A model generated the notes under the pieces. It did not search any database and was not told where the DNA came from. It saw nothing but the letters and a program-made list of their open reading frames with translations. Shown piece after piece: positions 22,532-33,884 of a DNA stretch of 64,000 nt (position 1 is its first letter; every line of letters starts with the position of its first letter). Source of the DNA: Gonioctena quinquepunctata (taxonomy: Eukaryota; Arthropoda; Insecta; Coleoptera; Chrysomelidae); the NCBI GenBank assembly GCA_018342105.1, contig JAFIRS010000167.1, forward strand, positions 620,001 to 684,000, given 5' to 3'. Both the position numbers and the translations under genes were made by a program.

Positions 22532-24430
22532 GAGAGTATTGTTCATACCAAAGACTGAGAGACGTCCAGCAGACGAACCAAAGTCTTATCGCCCCATCAG
22601 TATCATCTTCTTTCTCCTGAGAACAATGGAGAAAATTATAGACTCTTATATAGGAAGTAAAATCCTTTTGGACAGACCGCTTCACAAAAAACAGTTTGCC
22701 TATCAATGCTTAGTTGAAAGCATTGAAAAGACATACTTGGCCAAAGAAATGGCTCTATGTGCATACATAGATATAGAAGGTGCTTTCGATAACATCTCAC
22801 TTGACTCCATCATCAGATCGCTAGAGGAAAGGAATGTAAACACCTCACTGATCAGAGGGATACATGCAATGCTGAAAAGCAGAATCATTGTAGCTGCTCT
22901 CGGAGAGGAAACGGTCAGAATGACAGCGGAAAAAGGTTCTCCCCAAGGTGGGGTTCTATCGCCTTTGAAGATACATGAATCTGGAATTACGACTCAAGGT
23001 TTCGCTGATGACCTGGTCGTCACTATTAGGGGCAAACATGACGGGATAATATCCAATCGTATGCAGACAGCCCTAAATATAATCAGAAGCTGGTGCGCAA
23101 AGGAGGGACTAAATGTAAATCCTAGCAAAATAGTGCTGGTTCCATTCACAAAGAGGCCTAAGTATGAAAGACCCAACCCTGAATGGAACTCAGCTAACTT
23201 TTTTCAAATACCTGGGCGTCATAATCAACCAGAGACTAACATGGAACAGTCATATTAAAAATATTCTTTCCAAGGCTACAGCGGCAACCTGGACGTGCCG
23301 CAGAGTTTTTGGCAAGACATGGGGTTTGAAGCCCAAAATGATATACTGGTTATAACAAACGATTATCAAACCCATGGTCACCTATGCCTCATTAGTATCT
23401 GATTGGACATCTGAAGATTCTGGAAAATATTCCCCTAGAATCCAGGTACAAGCCATCAGATATTATGCCAGCTAGGCACGACTTCGAAGTGAATTATGAA
23501 GTGGTTATAAACAACCACCATATATTCACAACGAACGGGCTTCAATTAGGAAGGAATGAGTATGGTATACAGATGGTTCTAAAATGGACAAAAGGGCTGG
23601 AGTGGGAGTAACGGGTCCTAATTTCAGTCTCTCAAAATCCCTAGGTAAAGTCCCAACAATGTTTCAAGCAGAAATTCATGCTATAGAAATTTGCGCCCAA
23701 GAATGATTGAAAGAGGCTTCAGAGGGGCATAGATCTATCAGACAGCCAAGCAGCACTAAAAGCTCTAAAGTCACACACTTGTAAGTCTAGACTGGCTTGG
23801 GGCCGCAAACTCTCCCTAAGACAACTGGCTACGAACAATCAGGTTACTCTGATGTGGGTGCCAGGTCACAAGGCAATGAAGAAGCGGACAGCCTTGCCAA
23901 GGAAGGCGCAAACACTCAATTATCTGGCCCGGAACCCTTTTGTGGTCTTTCCAAAGCCCACATCAATGAAGAGATTCGGCGCTGGGAAGCTAACCAAATT
24001 GAAACCTACTGGAAAACGGTTCCAGGGCAAAGACAAACGAAAAGGCTTCTGAGCTCATCGCCAAAAAAAGGTGAACAGCTTCTCGAGTTGGACAAGAAAG
24101 ACTTGAAACTGGTAACGGGACTGCTCACTGGTTCTCGCTGAGGTATCACCTCAAAAAAATAGATAGATCAGACAGTGAACTGTGCCGTTACTGCACCTGC
24201 TTTGCGACTGCCAACCGGTGTTCTACAAAGGGGTTCCACTAACTTCGAAGGGGTTTCACTAACGCCCTCAGACATCAGGAACTTAGCTCCCAGGAAACTG
24301 ATACGCTTCGCATGGAGTCTCGGAATCCCGGGTCTTGAATAGATGAAGGGTAAGGTACAAAAGACTTTATAGGTCGAGGTACGGAGAGGCTGGAGAGCCA
24401 TATCGACACCCCTACAATCTGCAATCTACA
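22530..24430 (+). pseudogene. LINE reverse transcriptase and RNase H (3' part)
   Basis: The RT frame 22539-23258 shows FIPKTERRPADEPKSYRPIS, AYIDIEGAFDNIS (first catalytic Asp), GSPQGGVLSPL and GFADDLVV (catalytic Asp pair). Only 10 residues lie between SPL and GFADD; relatives have about a dozen more, so there is an in-frame deletion in the palm. After a stop near 23355 the RNase H part appears: WYTDGSKMDKRAGVGV (first RNase H Asp, about 23555), AEIHAIE, and GHKGNEEADSLAKEGA (about 23870). RNase H separates this LINE from the Jockey/CR1-like ones elsewhere in the window. Confidence 0.75.
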
Positions 24431-24488
24431 ATCCACCAGGTAAGTTTGTTAACGAGATTTTATTTTACATACTTATTCCATCTAATAT

Positions 24489-25515
24489 TATATAAAAACT
24501 TTTTAACAAAAAATTAAACCGGCGAAATACGGAACTGAAAAGTAAAAAATAAATAAACCTTCTTAGTCTCAATAACTGAGCTCCTAAACTAATGTAAGTA
24601 ACAAATTTTGAGTCGGCGCCAAACAAATGTGCAAATGAATTAGGTAAGGCGTAAAATGATGGCATCGAGTTGCGCGGTGACATTCTGATAATTTTTTTGA
24701 AGTAATTGAATGATCTTCGTTGTTTGTTTGTTAGGCGCCGACACAAAATTAATTACTTACATCAATTTAGGAGCTTAGTTATTGAGACTAAGAAGGTTTA
24801 TTTTATTTTTCACTTTTCAGTTCCATATTTCGTCGGTTTAATTTTTTGTTAAAAAGTTTTTATTTTTCAATTTTTGTTGCTGAAATTTACTAATTACTAC
24901 CTTCTTGTTTTTTGATTACTTCCAAAATACTTACTTACCCACCTTTCTTCAACTATTACCATGAAATAATATATTATCTACTTTTACTATTTGTTGTAAT
25001 TTAAATTATTTTTGTTGTTCTGGTTAGTTTATTTCATTACTTTCTCTCATAGAATATAATGATTGTGACGGATGTAGGAGAACAAAAATAATGACAGTAG
25101 CGATCTGTCATTGTCAACTACATATGTGTGCCAATGTTCACAAGTGAAAAATCAATTATCCCCTATTTTTTTAGCCGTAAGGGTGGATAATTCCTTTCGA
25201 AATCCAGATATGATCAACTATACCCTATCTAATAAAAAGAATCATCCAAATCGAAGGACCCAGTACAAAGTTATGCCTGATAGAATCGGTTAACGAACCA
25301 GAATATTCTCCATTTTGCTACCCTTAGGAGTGGATTTCATCTTTTATATTCAAATGGGACCAACTTCGAAGTACACCCTATCCACTGAAAAAAGAATAAT
25401 CGGAATCGGACGTCTCAGTAAAAAGTTATGCGTGGTCATACATAAAAAATATATATATACGCGTCGACTAGAGAACCTCGTCCTTTTTGGTTTCGTCGGT
25501 TAAAAATTCGACGAG
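24489..25515 (-). repeat. Right terminal inverted repeat
   Basis: Inverted copy of 16252-17205. It is longer because the block around GCATAACTTTTTACTGAG is present twice (about 25170-25290 divergent, 25310-25440 close). The inner 24489-24868 is the palindromic segment. Confidence 0.85.
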
Positions 25516-25522
25516 TGTGAAG
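25516..25522. repeat. 7-bp target-site duplication, right copy
   Basis: TGTGAAG, identical to 16245-16251. Confidence 0.8.
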
Positions 25523-26180
25523 AGCCGAAGTTTTTCTTGTGTAGATATTATAGAAATGATTATAGTTATTCTAATCCCAATTGGAACGGCAATAAAAATA
25601 AGAGCACTACGAGGAGTGTTCATATGCACTGCCCGGCAAATGGGAAATTTATATACTACCAGTGTTTTTACTTTCAAAGCGTTCCTGGTACAATCATAAA
25701 AAAGTTCTGGCGTGAGTCTCTAGTTGCCCAGATTATTAGTAAAGGCGCTATCAAATATATTTGAGTAATAAAAGCTCGGCTAGCTGGATTGGACACATTT
25801 TATCTGAAGCCGCCTGATATCCCCAGTTCACAATATTCCTTAATCAGTGCCGTACCGTTCCGTGAGGTTAGGAATTATCCATTGAAAATAATTTTATCAA
25901 TATGGCTTTCTGGAGACCTTTCGAAACAAATAATAAAATTCAGTTGAGATAACATGTGTCTACTTTTACATGGGGTGATCAATTGCTATGATTGTAAGAA
26001 TAAGTAACTGAAAAAATGCCACTTAAAAATAATATACGGACGCCTAGTCAAGGCGGCAAGTGCAAAGAGAATTCCTTCCCGAAACTGTTTATGTCGGTCC
26101 AATTGGGATTAGAAATACTATACTATTTCTCTCGCGTCGTTTTTCATTCACACCATTATTTACTTTTTCTTCCAGGAACA
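25523..26180 (+). other. Unassigned flank with a Cys/Tyr-rich open frame
   Basis: A plus-strand frame ending at 25764 reads ...PKFFLCRYYRNDYSYSNP... and HMHCPANGKFIYYQCFYFQ. If the transposon and one target copy are disregarded, this frame stays open for another ~21 codons on the left side (16188-16251). No family is recognised. The rest (25770-26150) shows nothing assignable. Confidence 0.3.
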
Positions 26181-26182
26181 AA

Positions 26183-27057
26183 ATGTCGGAGGAACCCGTA
26201 AAGAAAAAACACCTAAGTGGTTCGGAAAAACGTAAAAACCGACAAGAGTAACAAAACAAGCATTATGAACAATTAAAAGAAGACAAAAAACCTTTTCCAA
26301 CTCGGATTTAGTCGCCAATCAACGGAAAATCATCCTTCTCCAAGTACGCCACACTATGGCGGCGGACCCAATAGAGATTCCTTGCAAGTGTTCTGAACAG
26401 ACTAACCATGATCAAGAAACAGCTACTTTAGCGGGTGCAGAGGAAAGTGAGGCCGAGACCAAGGTCCAATTACTTCACCAAAACGTAGTCCATCCATTGG
26501 CTTATGGCGAAATATTACCAACGAAATGAAAGATTTTTGGTGTACTAGAGGATCCTAACGAATGTGATTTTTCTGCTTCAAGCCGACAATACGACGATAG
26601 CAAAATATTTTTTTCTCAATCTATGTTTTTTCGGAAACATATAAGTGGTGGTAAAATTAAACGAGAGTGGCTCATGTATTCTCCATCTACTGGAAAAGTA
26701 CACTGTTTTCCACGTGTTCTTTTTGGTGGAGCTCAAAGCCAATCGCAATTTTAAACTGGATTTTCTGATTGGAAAAATGCGTCGCACCGAATTCAATCCC
26801 ATGAGAATAATGCAACGCCGAGTATGTGTACAGACACTGATTAGTAGACGACGTATTCGAATCGACACCTCTTTGGAAATTACATTCAACAGAGAAAGAG
26901 AATATTGGATAAAAGTTTTACGTCTTCAACGATTTGCGAGGAACTTATTGAAATATTGCGAAGTAAGGTTTTAAAATTAATTGTTAATGAAATAATTGAA
27001 GCCAAATATTTCTTAATAAACGTCGATTCGACACCAAACATATCTCTTACTGATCAG
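26183..27057 (+). pseudogene. hAT transposase (ZMYM1-like), N-terminal part
   Basis: The segment begins MSEEPVKKKHLSGSEKRK, followed after stops by KREWLMYSPSTGKVHCFPR (TTF-type zinc-binding region), FSDWKNASHRIQSHENN and IEAKYFLINVDSTPNISLTD (start of the RNase-H-like catalytic fold, with the first Asp). This order is that of the zinc-finger MYM-type hAT transposases common in insects. Many stops and shifts exist. It is broken at 27057 by a TIR element and resumes at 27969. Confidence 0.75.
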
Positions 27058-27968
27058 TTGATGTCTAAAAACCCTGGTGAATGAACTGATCCGATATTGT
27101 TCACATTTTCGAGGGGACACCACCTGTTACTTCAACAGAGCTTCTCTCTGTGGTAGTCTGTGGTAGATGGCGCCGTCCAAAAATGTTTGTTTATATTCTC
27201 GCTTAATGTCAGGAATTAATTTCTGACATCTGCAGCATCTTATATGAAATTATTTTCAGTGTTTTGTTGGTATCTATGCGTTTTCCATCTCTTTGATTTG
27301 AAATCTTGCTTAGCTTAATCCTGAGTTTATTCTTTGAAAAATCACTCGTTCATCAGTTCATTAGTGCGTGGGGAATTGTTTATTTTCAGGTAGTGTCGTA
27401 GTGTATAAGGATACTTTTCGTAGAATGGGCCACATTTGTATTTTGTGTGGACAGTATAAAGCCGCAGATTCGAATATTCACCTGTATTAATCAGTACCAA
27501 AAGCAAGTACAAATCTTGACGAATTGACTAATAATGATATTTTCATAGTTCATCATATTGTATGCATTGAATTTTATATTTTCTGCAATGTAATGACAAT
27601 TTCATTTCCAATTCTCCGTCTGTCAAAATGCAGTTAACCTCAAATTCAAATGGTACAAAATACGAAAAACAACTCGACAGTGCTTTCTTTGTGCAATGTT
27701 CGGGGGCTTCTAATTCTAGCTTTGCTATTGATGAACTTTGAGAGATGTCTCGTTTCAACCAAGCGATGCTAGAATTAGAACCCGCGAACAGTTCGTCTCA
27801 AAAAGAAAGCTGAGGAAATAAATATACCCTGTTACTGATTCGGAACTAAAACGAAATTGGCGCCATCTGACACGCTAGTAATCTCTATTATCAAGTAGGC
27901 CAAGTGTCGCCAAGTCGATCCCAAACTTCTACAGGTATGAGTGCAAGCACCAGGGTTTTTAGACATCT
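27058..27968. mobile_element. Small TIR transposon with a THAP-like start
   Basis: GATGTCTAAAAACCCTGGTG at the left and its exact inverse CACCAGGGTTTTTAGACATC at the right are 20-bp terminal repeats. A second, subterminal inverted pair is GTAGATGGCGCC / GGCGCCATCT. Target duplication is short (TT or TTA) and not certain. Inside, a plus frame beginning ATG at 27425 starts MGHICILCGQYKA, which resembles the C-x-x-C start of a THAP finger, and stops after 21 codons. The element cuts the hAT transposase between DQL and VVRYVTSNGEV. Confidence 0.7.
27425..27490 (+). pseudogene. THAP-like zinc-finger fragment
   Basis: 21 codons start MGHICILCGQ and end NIHLY before TAA. The text after the stop continues SVPKAS-like in the same frame. 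The pattern C-x2-C followed by H-x-Y/F-x-V/F-P is the beginning of a THAP DNA-binding domain. It is preceded by TTTATTTTCAG, a possible acceptor. Too short for certainty; THAP domains occur in P-superfamily transposases and host regulators. Confidence 0.4.
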
Positions 27969-28268
27969 TAGTAGTGAGATACGTTACGTCAAATGGTGAA
28001 GTAACAGAAAGTTTTATTACATTTATAGTAAGTCACAAAGGGAAAGACCTAGCCGCCACAATTTTCATTTTGTTAAACCGATATAATATTCATATAAAAA
28101 ATGCGAGAGGCCAGTCTTACGATAATGCGTCAAATATGTCTGGTTGTTAGACTGGTCTACAGACGCATATTAAGAAAATAAATCACCTCATTCTTCGGCA
28201 CTATACAACTTTTTTTCGGCGTCAACTCATCGCTGGGCAATTATGCTCAAATATATTGAAATAGACTA
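27969..28268 (+). pseudogene. hAT transposase (ZMYM1-like), middle part
   Basis: Reads VVRYVTSNGEVTESFITFI, then NARGQSYDNASNMSGC, the well-conserved RGQSYDNASNMSG motif carrying the second catalytic Asp of this hAT group, then THIKKINHL. It ends where the 807-bp foldback was inserted at 28269. Confidence 0.8.
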
Positions 28269-29075
28269 GGAGGAATCGGCGCATGAGTACCGAAAACTAT
28301 TCCACCTCAATTTTTTTATGCGATCCCCTTCAAATTGCCCTACTGATGATACAAATGCATGTTGCCATGGGGCAACCCCGTGCCATATTGTTTAAACCGA
28401 AATTGTTTAAACAATTGCAAGGAATTGCTATTTTTCAACCAGACAATTTTTTTTTATATTCTTTATTAAAATACAAATAAAAAAGGTCCTGACTTTTCAC
28501 GATAAAATTAATATTTTTAGAGATATGAATTTTTAAAGGTTCAAAAAATCTCATATTTGGGTACTTTTGACCCATAAAAATATATTAAAAAAAAAATCGA
28601 AATAATTTTTTTTTTTTAATTCTGTATAAAATAGTCAATAACATTCTTAATAGAGTTACTTGTGAGCGCGCGAAATTGATAATTAAAAAACAGGTATAAT
28701 CAATGAAATTTTTTTAAATCTCTATTAAGAATGTTATTGACTATTATATAAAGAATTAAAAAAAATTATTTCGATTTTATATATTTTCATGGGTCAAAAT
28801 ACCAAATATGAGATTTGAACTAAAATTCATATCTCTAAAATATTAACTTATCGTAAAAAGTCATAGGACCTTTATTGTATTTTATAAAGAATATAAAAAT
28901 GTCCGGTGAAAAATAACAATTCCTTGCAATTGTTTAAGCAATTTCGGTTTAAACAATATGGCACGGGGTTGCCCCATGGCAACATGCATTTGTATCATCA
29001 GTAGGGCAATTTGAAGAGGATCGTGTAAAAAAATTGAGGTGGAATAGTTTTCGGTACTCATGCGCCGATTCCTCC
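28269..29075. mobile_element. 807-bp foldback MITE with TA target duplication
   Basis: GGAGGAATCGGCGCATGAG at the left is mirrored by CTCATGCGCCGATTCCTCC at the right, with TA on both sides (28267-28268, 29076-29077). Near-perfect arms of about 400 bp meet near 28674. The TA site and a lack of coding sequence suggest a Tc1/mariner-mobilised foldback. The same small frame appears in both arms simply because of the symmetry. Confidence 0.85.
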
Positions 29076-29440
29076 TAAAACAGGTGATGAATATAAGCAA
29101 CCCTCGTCATTAATTATGAAAAGAGTGTCCGACACAAGGTGGTGCGCAAGAGCCGATGCGACTAAGGCTTTGTCAAAAGGTTACAAGAGTTTCCAGAAAG
29201 CTTCGCAGTCTATTGCTGACGATGAGACTCAGACATCGCAAGCGATTAACGAGGCCAGATGTCTATTAAAGGACTTGGAAAAAAGATCATGCAGTAATGG
29301 CAATATTCTGGGCTGCCATACTAGATCGAATTAATGGTGTCAGTATATCTTTACAAAAAACAACTATCAACTATTGAACTTCGAACGGCAGTCGATCTTT
29401 TAAAATCGCTTTTAGATTTTTTGCTTTCACAGCGAGAATT
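29076..29440 (+). pseudogene. hAT transposase (ZMYM1-like), distal part
   Basis: Reads KRVSDTRWCARADATKALSK, IADDETQTSQAINEARCLL, KDLEKRSC, then after a shift FWAAILDRINGVSIS and ELRTAVDLLKSLLDF. This is the insertion-domain region of the same hAT transposase. The likely C-terminus is found 6 kb further on at 35585. Confidence 0.75.
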
Positions 29441-30577
29441 ATAGACCAGGGTCGATAATTTTTTGAATCCAAAAAAAATAATAGTAGGATGAAACCCATT
29501 GGAAAAGGAAGAGAATATAACAAAAATGAAAGGAAAAATAATTTACGGGCGATCTGAGGTCGGAAAGTGGAAGGGGTGAGTTTATGAGGGGTAAAAAACT
29601 GTTTATCTCGATTTTCGGCAAAACTACAAGTTCTTATGGAAAAAAATTGTAGGCAATAAAAAGATCTACAACTTTTGTATCTACACTTTTTTCACATAAC
29701 CTCAAAATCTATGTGAAAATTCAAATAACCAAGTTTTTGGTTTTTTATTTTTATCTTTTACAAAAAAAAATGTTCCACGAAATTTGGTGAAAACTTACCT
29801 TTTTAGGTCCCAAACACACTGTAATTTTTTTGATTTAAAATATCTATTTTTTTACCTTATTTTGACTTAATATCGAAAAAGCACCCTAATTTTCAATCGA
29901 AAATTCTCCCGTCAAAATATCAGAACAGAGATATTAAAGGAGAGGCGGCGTGCCATTCTCGGCCCTTATCGATCTTGCTGTAATTGAGATATCTTGTGTC
30001 CTGAAGCTCGCCAGCCATTGATTGACGAAAAAGAATATGTTCATGTAGAAATAACTAATTAATTAGAGCATTTTCCTTTCTTCTGCGAAAGTGATTTCAA
30101 ATCAGTGAATTCCGAGTGATATCAAGGTATGTAGGAATGATGTTTTGACCTAAATTTTTTAAACATGTCACGTTCAGATATTTTTAACGAGAACATGAAA
30201 TATTTCTTCGGAAAGGACATTTGGGCTCATCCATTCACGTTGTTCAGTAAACAGCGATTAGATTTATTCAGGTCAATCCGATAATTGAGTACAGGACCGT
30301 ACCTTGTTTATTTTTCAAATCAGTTCAGGCGGAATTATAAAAATCACATGTGATATATCACTGACAAGACGGCTTCATTGGGGTTTAAAGAGAGTTTTTC
30401 AAATATATGGTATCACCGTATTTGGACATATTTTTGGTGTCAATCACAAGAAGTGTGATATAGTTGAGTACTATATATTTTTCATGAGTTTTTGGATATA
30501 TATTTGGTATGTTTTTTTATTGGGTGATAATTATCACAGAGCTGTGATTTTGCTTCTGACCTAGGTGATTATATATA
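29441..30577. other. No recognised feature
   Basis: AT-rich DNA between the hAT part and mariner copy D. No protein family or clear inverted termini found. Confidence 0.35.
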
Positions 30578-32451
30578 TAGTGCTTCTCAAAAGTCCCCTC
30601 CCCCCCTCTTATTTTTGGAACGATTATACATAAACAAGTGACATTTGGAAACTGAATATTAAAGGTTGTAAACTCTCCTACTAGTGATGATAGATGACGA
30701 AATCGTCAAAGATGACGTCACAAGGCCATTGTGACCAATAATTTCAAATGAAACCCTACGGCAAGCGACACCTCTTTTAAAAGGTATCGAAAAAACCTAT
30801 TCAATGATACTAATTTTGTTTGTGTTTATGGCAGTTTTGATGGCTCATTAGTAAACATTAAAATTGAAATTCCATTCAGTATGATATTAATTACAGATTT
30901 AAGAATCAGTATCTACTTAAAGAAATTGCTCGAAGTGACCTCCATTTACTTCCTGGCAGTAAAATATCCTATTTTTAAACTCTTCTCGTACTTTTGCAAA
31001 TGTGTCTGCGGAAACAGCCTCACATTCTGCAACAATACGTTGTTTCAAAACGTCAATATTGCCAGGTTAAGTGGCGTAAACCTTCGATTTGAGGTACCCC
31101 CACAGAAAAAAATCCAAAGGTGTGAGGTCCGGTGATCGAGCTGGCCATTCCGTTGAACCTCGTCGTCCAATCCATCTACCACGATACTCCTCATCCAAAT
31201 ACCGTCTTACTGCACCGTAATAGTGTGGAGGAGCACCATCCTGTTGGAATGTTATTTCCAAATTGCCGAATTCATCTGGATTATCTTCCAGAATTTCGAG
31301 GATTAACGGTTCTATTGCGTTTTGCAACAGCTCCAGATAAATTAGTATTTAAAAAAAGAGGCCCAACGATGTGGTTTCCCAGGATACCTGCCCAAACATT
31401 CACCCTCTGGGGAAATTGGGTATGTGTTTCACGAAACAGGTGAGGATTTGCGTCACTCCAATACCTCACATTCTGTGTATTTACATTTCCATTTAGATAG
31501 AAAGTACTTTCGTCACTAGAACAAATTGTCTGGTTCGTCGTCTGGTTCGTCGTCTGAGAGTTGATGAACCATTTTTAATTTGTATGGATGAAATTTGTCA
31601 TTTTTTCAACACCCTGTGTACTGTAGTTCGACTGACTTCACAGGTAGATGCAACGTGAGTTGTTGAAGAAGTAGGATTAACTATTACTTCTGCCAGTAAA
31701 TACATTTTTTTCTCAACAGAAATTTTTGGTCTGCCAGATCGTTTCGCATCATTAATACTACCCGTTGTTTCAAACTTACGAAGAAGCTCCCTTAAATAAG
31801 TCCTCGAAATGGGGTGATCGGGAAACCTATCATTAAAATGCGTTCTGCTGTATGAATATTTTGTCCAGTTTCACCAAGAATTAGGATCGCTGCTACTTTA
31901 TCACCTAAAGCGCGTACCATTTCACTTCTTGAAGCACTTGAACGTTCGGCTCACAACAGTTTAACAAATTATTAAAATGTACAAAAATATTAAAAGTACC
32001 AAAAGCTGCTAAAACAGTTAAACGTTCGATCAACAATACACAAATTATTAAATGTACAAAAACTTGGACAATTACAAAAACGTCGAATTAGGGAGACTAA
32101 CAAAAACGTCAGCTTATTTGACAACTATCCAGAGGCAGAGCTTGAATTTGGAATTTTAGTATTAACTGATTTAATTCATCACAGCTTTGCGTTTTTTAAA
32201 AGCGAGTTGCCAAAACTGGCATAAAAACAAACAAAATTAGTATCATTGAATAGGTTTTTTTGATACCTTTTAAAAGAGGTGTCGCTTGCCGTAGGGTTCC
32301 ATTTAAAATTATTGGTCACAATGGCCTTGTGACGTCATCTTTGACGATTTCGTCATCTATCATCACTAGTAGGGAAGTTTACAACCTTTAATATTCAGTT
32401 CCCAAATTTCCTTTTTTTATAATGTTCCAAAAATAAAGGGGGGGGGAAGCA

Positions 32452-32454
<3 letters not shown>
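30578..32454. mobile_element. DD41D mariner-like element (copy D)
   Basis: The ends (T/C)AGTGCTTC...GAAGCACTG are flanked by TA (30576-30577, 32455-32456). Long inverted arms of about 240 bp (30578-30825 and 32210-32454) share TGACGTCA, GATGACGAAATCGTCAAAG and AAAAGGTATC. The minus strand between them codes for a transposase. Total length 1877 bp is near complete. Confidence 0.85.
30917..31920 (-). pseudogene. DD41D mariner-like transposase (copy D)
   Basis: Start MVRALGDKVAAILILGETG at 31920; stop after NGGHFEQFL at 30917. The DNA-binding half contains STTHVASTCEVSRTTVHRVL. The catalytic residues are SSDEST (first Asp, about 31530), FQQDGAPPHY (second) and ARSPDLTPLDFFLWG (third, 41 residues later). 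All three remain, but frame changes near 31810, 31680, 31470 and 31320 and a stop near 31066 inactivate it. A duplicated CTGGTTCGTCGT block at about 31530-31555 expands the sequence just before the first Asp. Confidence 0.8.
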
Positions 32455-32455
<1 letters not shown>

Positions 32456-32490
<35 letters not shown>

Positions 32491-32517
32491 GCTTGTTTTT
32501 TTATATATATATATATA
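32456..32517. repeat. TA microsatellite between two transposons
   Basis: Two (TA)n runs separated by TTGGCTTGTTTTTT. Both neighbours insert at TA, so the microsatellite is a natural target. Confidence 0.9.
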
Positions 32518-32606
32518 CATAAAAACCGGATATAACGACATTGAAGGGACCGTATACTTCGGACGTTATGTCTGATAGTTGTTATAAGCAATATACACAA
32601 GTATGT

Positions 32607-32766
32607 ATGTATATAATAATAATAATAATAATAATATACATTTATTGACAGAAAATAATATCTAAATACATTTGGGGAAAGAAAAAAAATAAATGAAACC
32701 TGTCAATAGGTTACAAGATTGGTATAAACCATTCTTACTCTTGCACCTCAATAAATAATAAAAATG

Positions 32767-32799
<33 letters not shown>

Positions 32800-33740
32800 A
32801 TAGACGTGAAATTAATTATAATAATTATGATGAAGGGTGTTTATTCCATTGTTTTCTCGATGAATATTTCATCAACTACACCATGAGACATTATTAAAAA
32901 CAATTTTGGAATAAAATCAAATCATGAGATCCACTTCCATACATATAAAAGTATAAACACTAAGGATATTGTTACAATATTAAATCAATAATGGTATAAT
33001 AATAATGTGAATAATATAGAACGACAATGATAGAGAGAAAAAAAAACATACAGAACAAAAATACAATATAAAGAGAATGAATGAAACTTACAAAAATAAT
33101 AGGTGATAATTATTATAGTGGAGAACACATATATATTTAATAATGATGTTTATTTGAAAATAGTTTTTGATAGTAGATTTCGCTTGTAACAACTTTTGAA
33201 ACATACAATGGATTATATTCCATTGGTTCCTTAACTTTTGGTATTGGGATCACAATAGATTTTTTCCACGTACTAGGAAAAACATTTTTTTCCAGGCATA
33301 AATTTATAAGATGTAATATGATGGGTAATAATGATGGGCAACAGAGATTCACAAGAAAATTATCAAGATCGTCAATTCCCCTAGACTTACTTTTTATTTG
33401 TGACATGAAGGTCAGTAACTCAGCCTCCGTGATCAGATGAAATTCTAATTTTTCTATATTTATTTAGAGCTTTGTCCCTAAGTTTCATCATGAGTTTTAT
33501 ATTGTCGGTTATCCATGGAGTAAATGGCTTGTTAAAGTTTTTTGTGATATATGGAGAGTGAATATCAAATAAGTTAAGAATATGCAAACAAAAGTATTCA
33601 ATTTTATTGTCAATGTCTTCCATCAAAAACATATGATCCCATGGAATCAAACCCAAATCATATGTGAAATTTTCAATATTAGAATGTCTGAAATTGCGAA
33701 ACGTTCTTGATACAGGTTTTTTGAGATGTTTCGTTTGCGG
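32607..33740 (-). mobile_element. Internally deleted LINE (minus strand) in the pogo element
   Basis: Plus strand starts with (ATAATA)n followed by TACATTTATTGACAG, giving an AATAAA signal and tail on the minus strand. The 5' part reads PFTPWITDNIKLMMKLRDKALNKYRKI (in two pieces, 33656-33420) and IDDLDNFLVNL, FPSTWKKSIVIPIPKVKEP (33406-33220), i.e. the region before and at the start of RT. The RT catalytic core is missing. A 34-A run lies at about 32768-32802. Confidence 0.65.
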
Positions 33741-33884
33741 TATAATACAATAAACTAAGTAGTGATAATTTTCGTAAATCTGTTGAAGTTACAAGCAAAA
33801 TCTACAAGTTATTATATTATGTCTGTTTATAGTATGGGGATAGGTTATGAATATGAACTTGTTTTCAAATAACTTTATGTTCAG

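Larger units (their letters stand above)
20605..24430 (+). mobile_element. RNase-H-bearing LINE (I/LOA/R1-like) in the 9.3-kb element
   Basis: Plus-strand LINE with endonuclease, RT and RNase H parts in order. It is split at about 21820-22530 by a ~700-bp segment with a TMX3-like exon: the frame GHIPKAWNLE before and VLFIPKTERRP after belong to adjoining parts of the same RT. Both start (20605) and 3' end are truncated or unclear. Confidence 0.75.
16252..25515. mobile_element. 9.26-kb long-TIR (Galileo/foldback-like) transposon
   Basis: The two ends are inverted repeats of about 950 and 1030 bp (16252-17205 and 24489-25515), flanked by the exact 7-bp duplication TGTGAAG. The outermost bases themselves form a hairpin: CGTCGGTTG...TAACCGACG at the left. 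The right TIR carries two copies, the left one copy, of a ~115-bp block (GCATAACTTTTTACTGAG to AGGGTAGCAAAATG), an expansion typical of foldback elements. Long TIRs with internal repeats and a 7-bp duplication are known for Galileo elements of the P superfamily; the assignment is inference because no transposase is left. The interior holds ~770 bp of unique AT-rich DNA, a minus LINE, a plus LINE and a TMX3-like exon. Confidence 0.8.

Noticed and set aside
16252..25515. Polinton/Maverick or Helitron identity
   Set aside because: There is no polymerase B, integrase, ATPase or capsid gene, no 6-bp duplication, and no Rep/helicase or 5'-TC/CTRR-3' ends.
28283..29100. Identical small proteins on opposite strands (MSTENYSTSIFL...)
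   Set aside because: They arise from the near-perfect palindrome; no family resemblance and no splice or start context.
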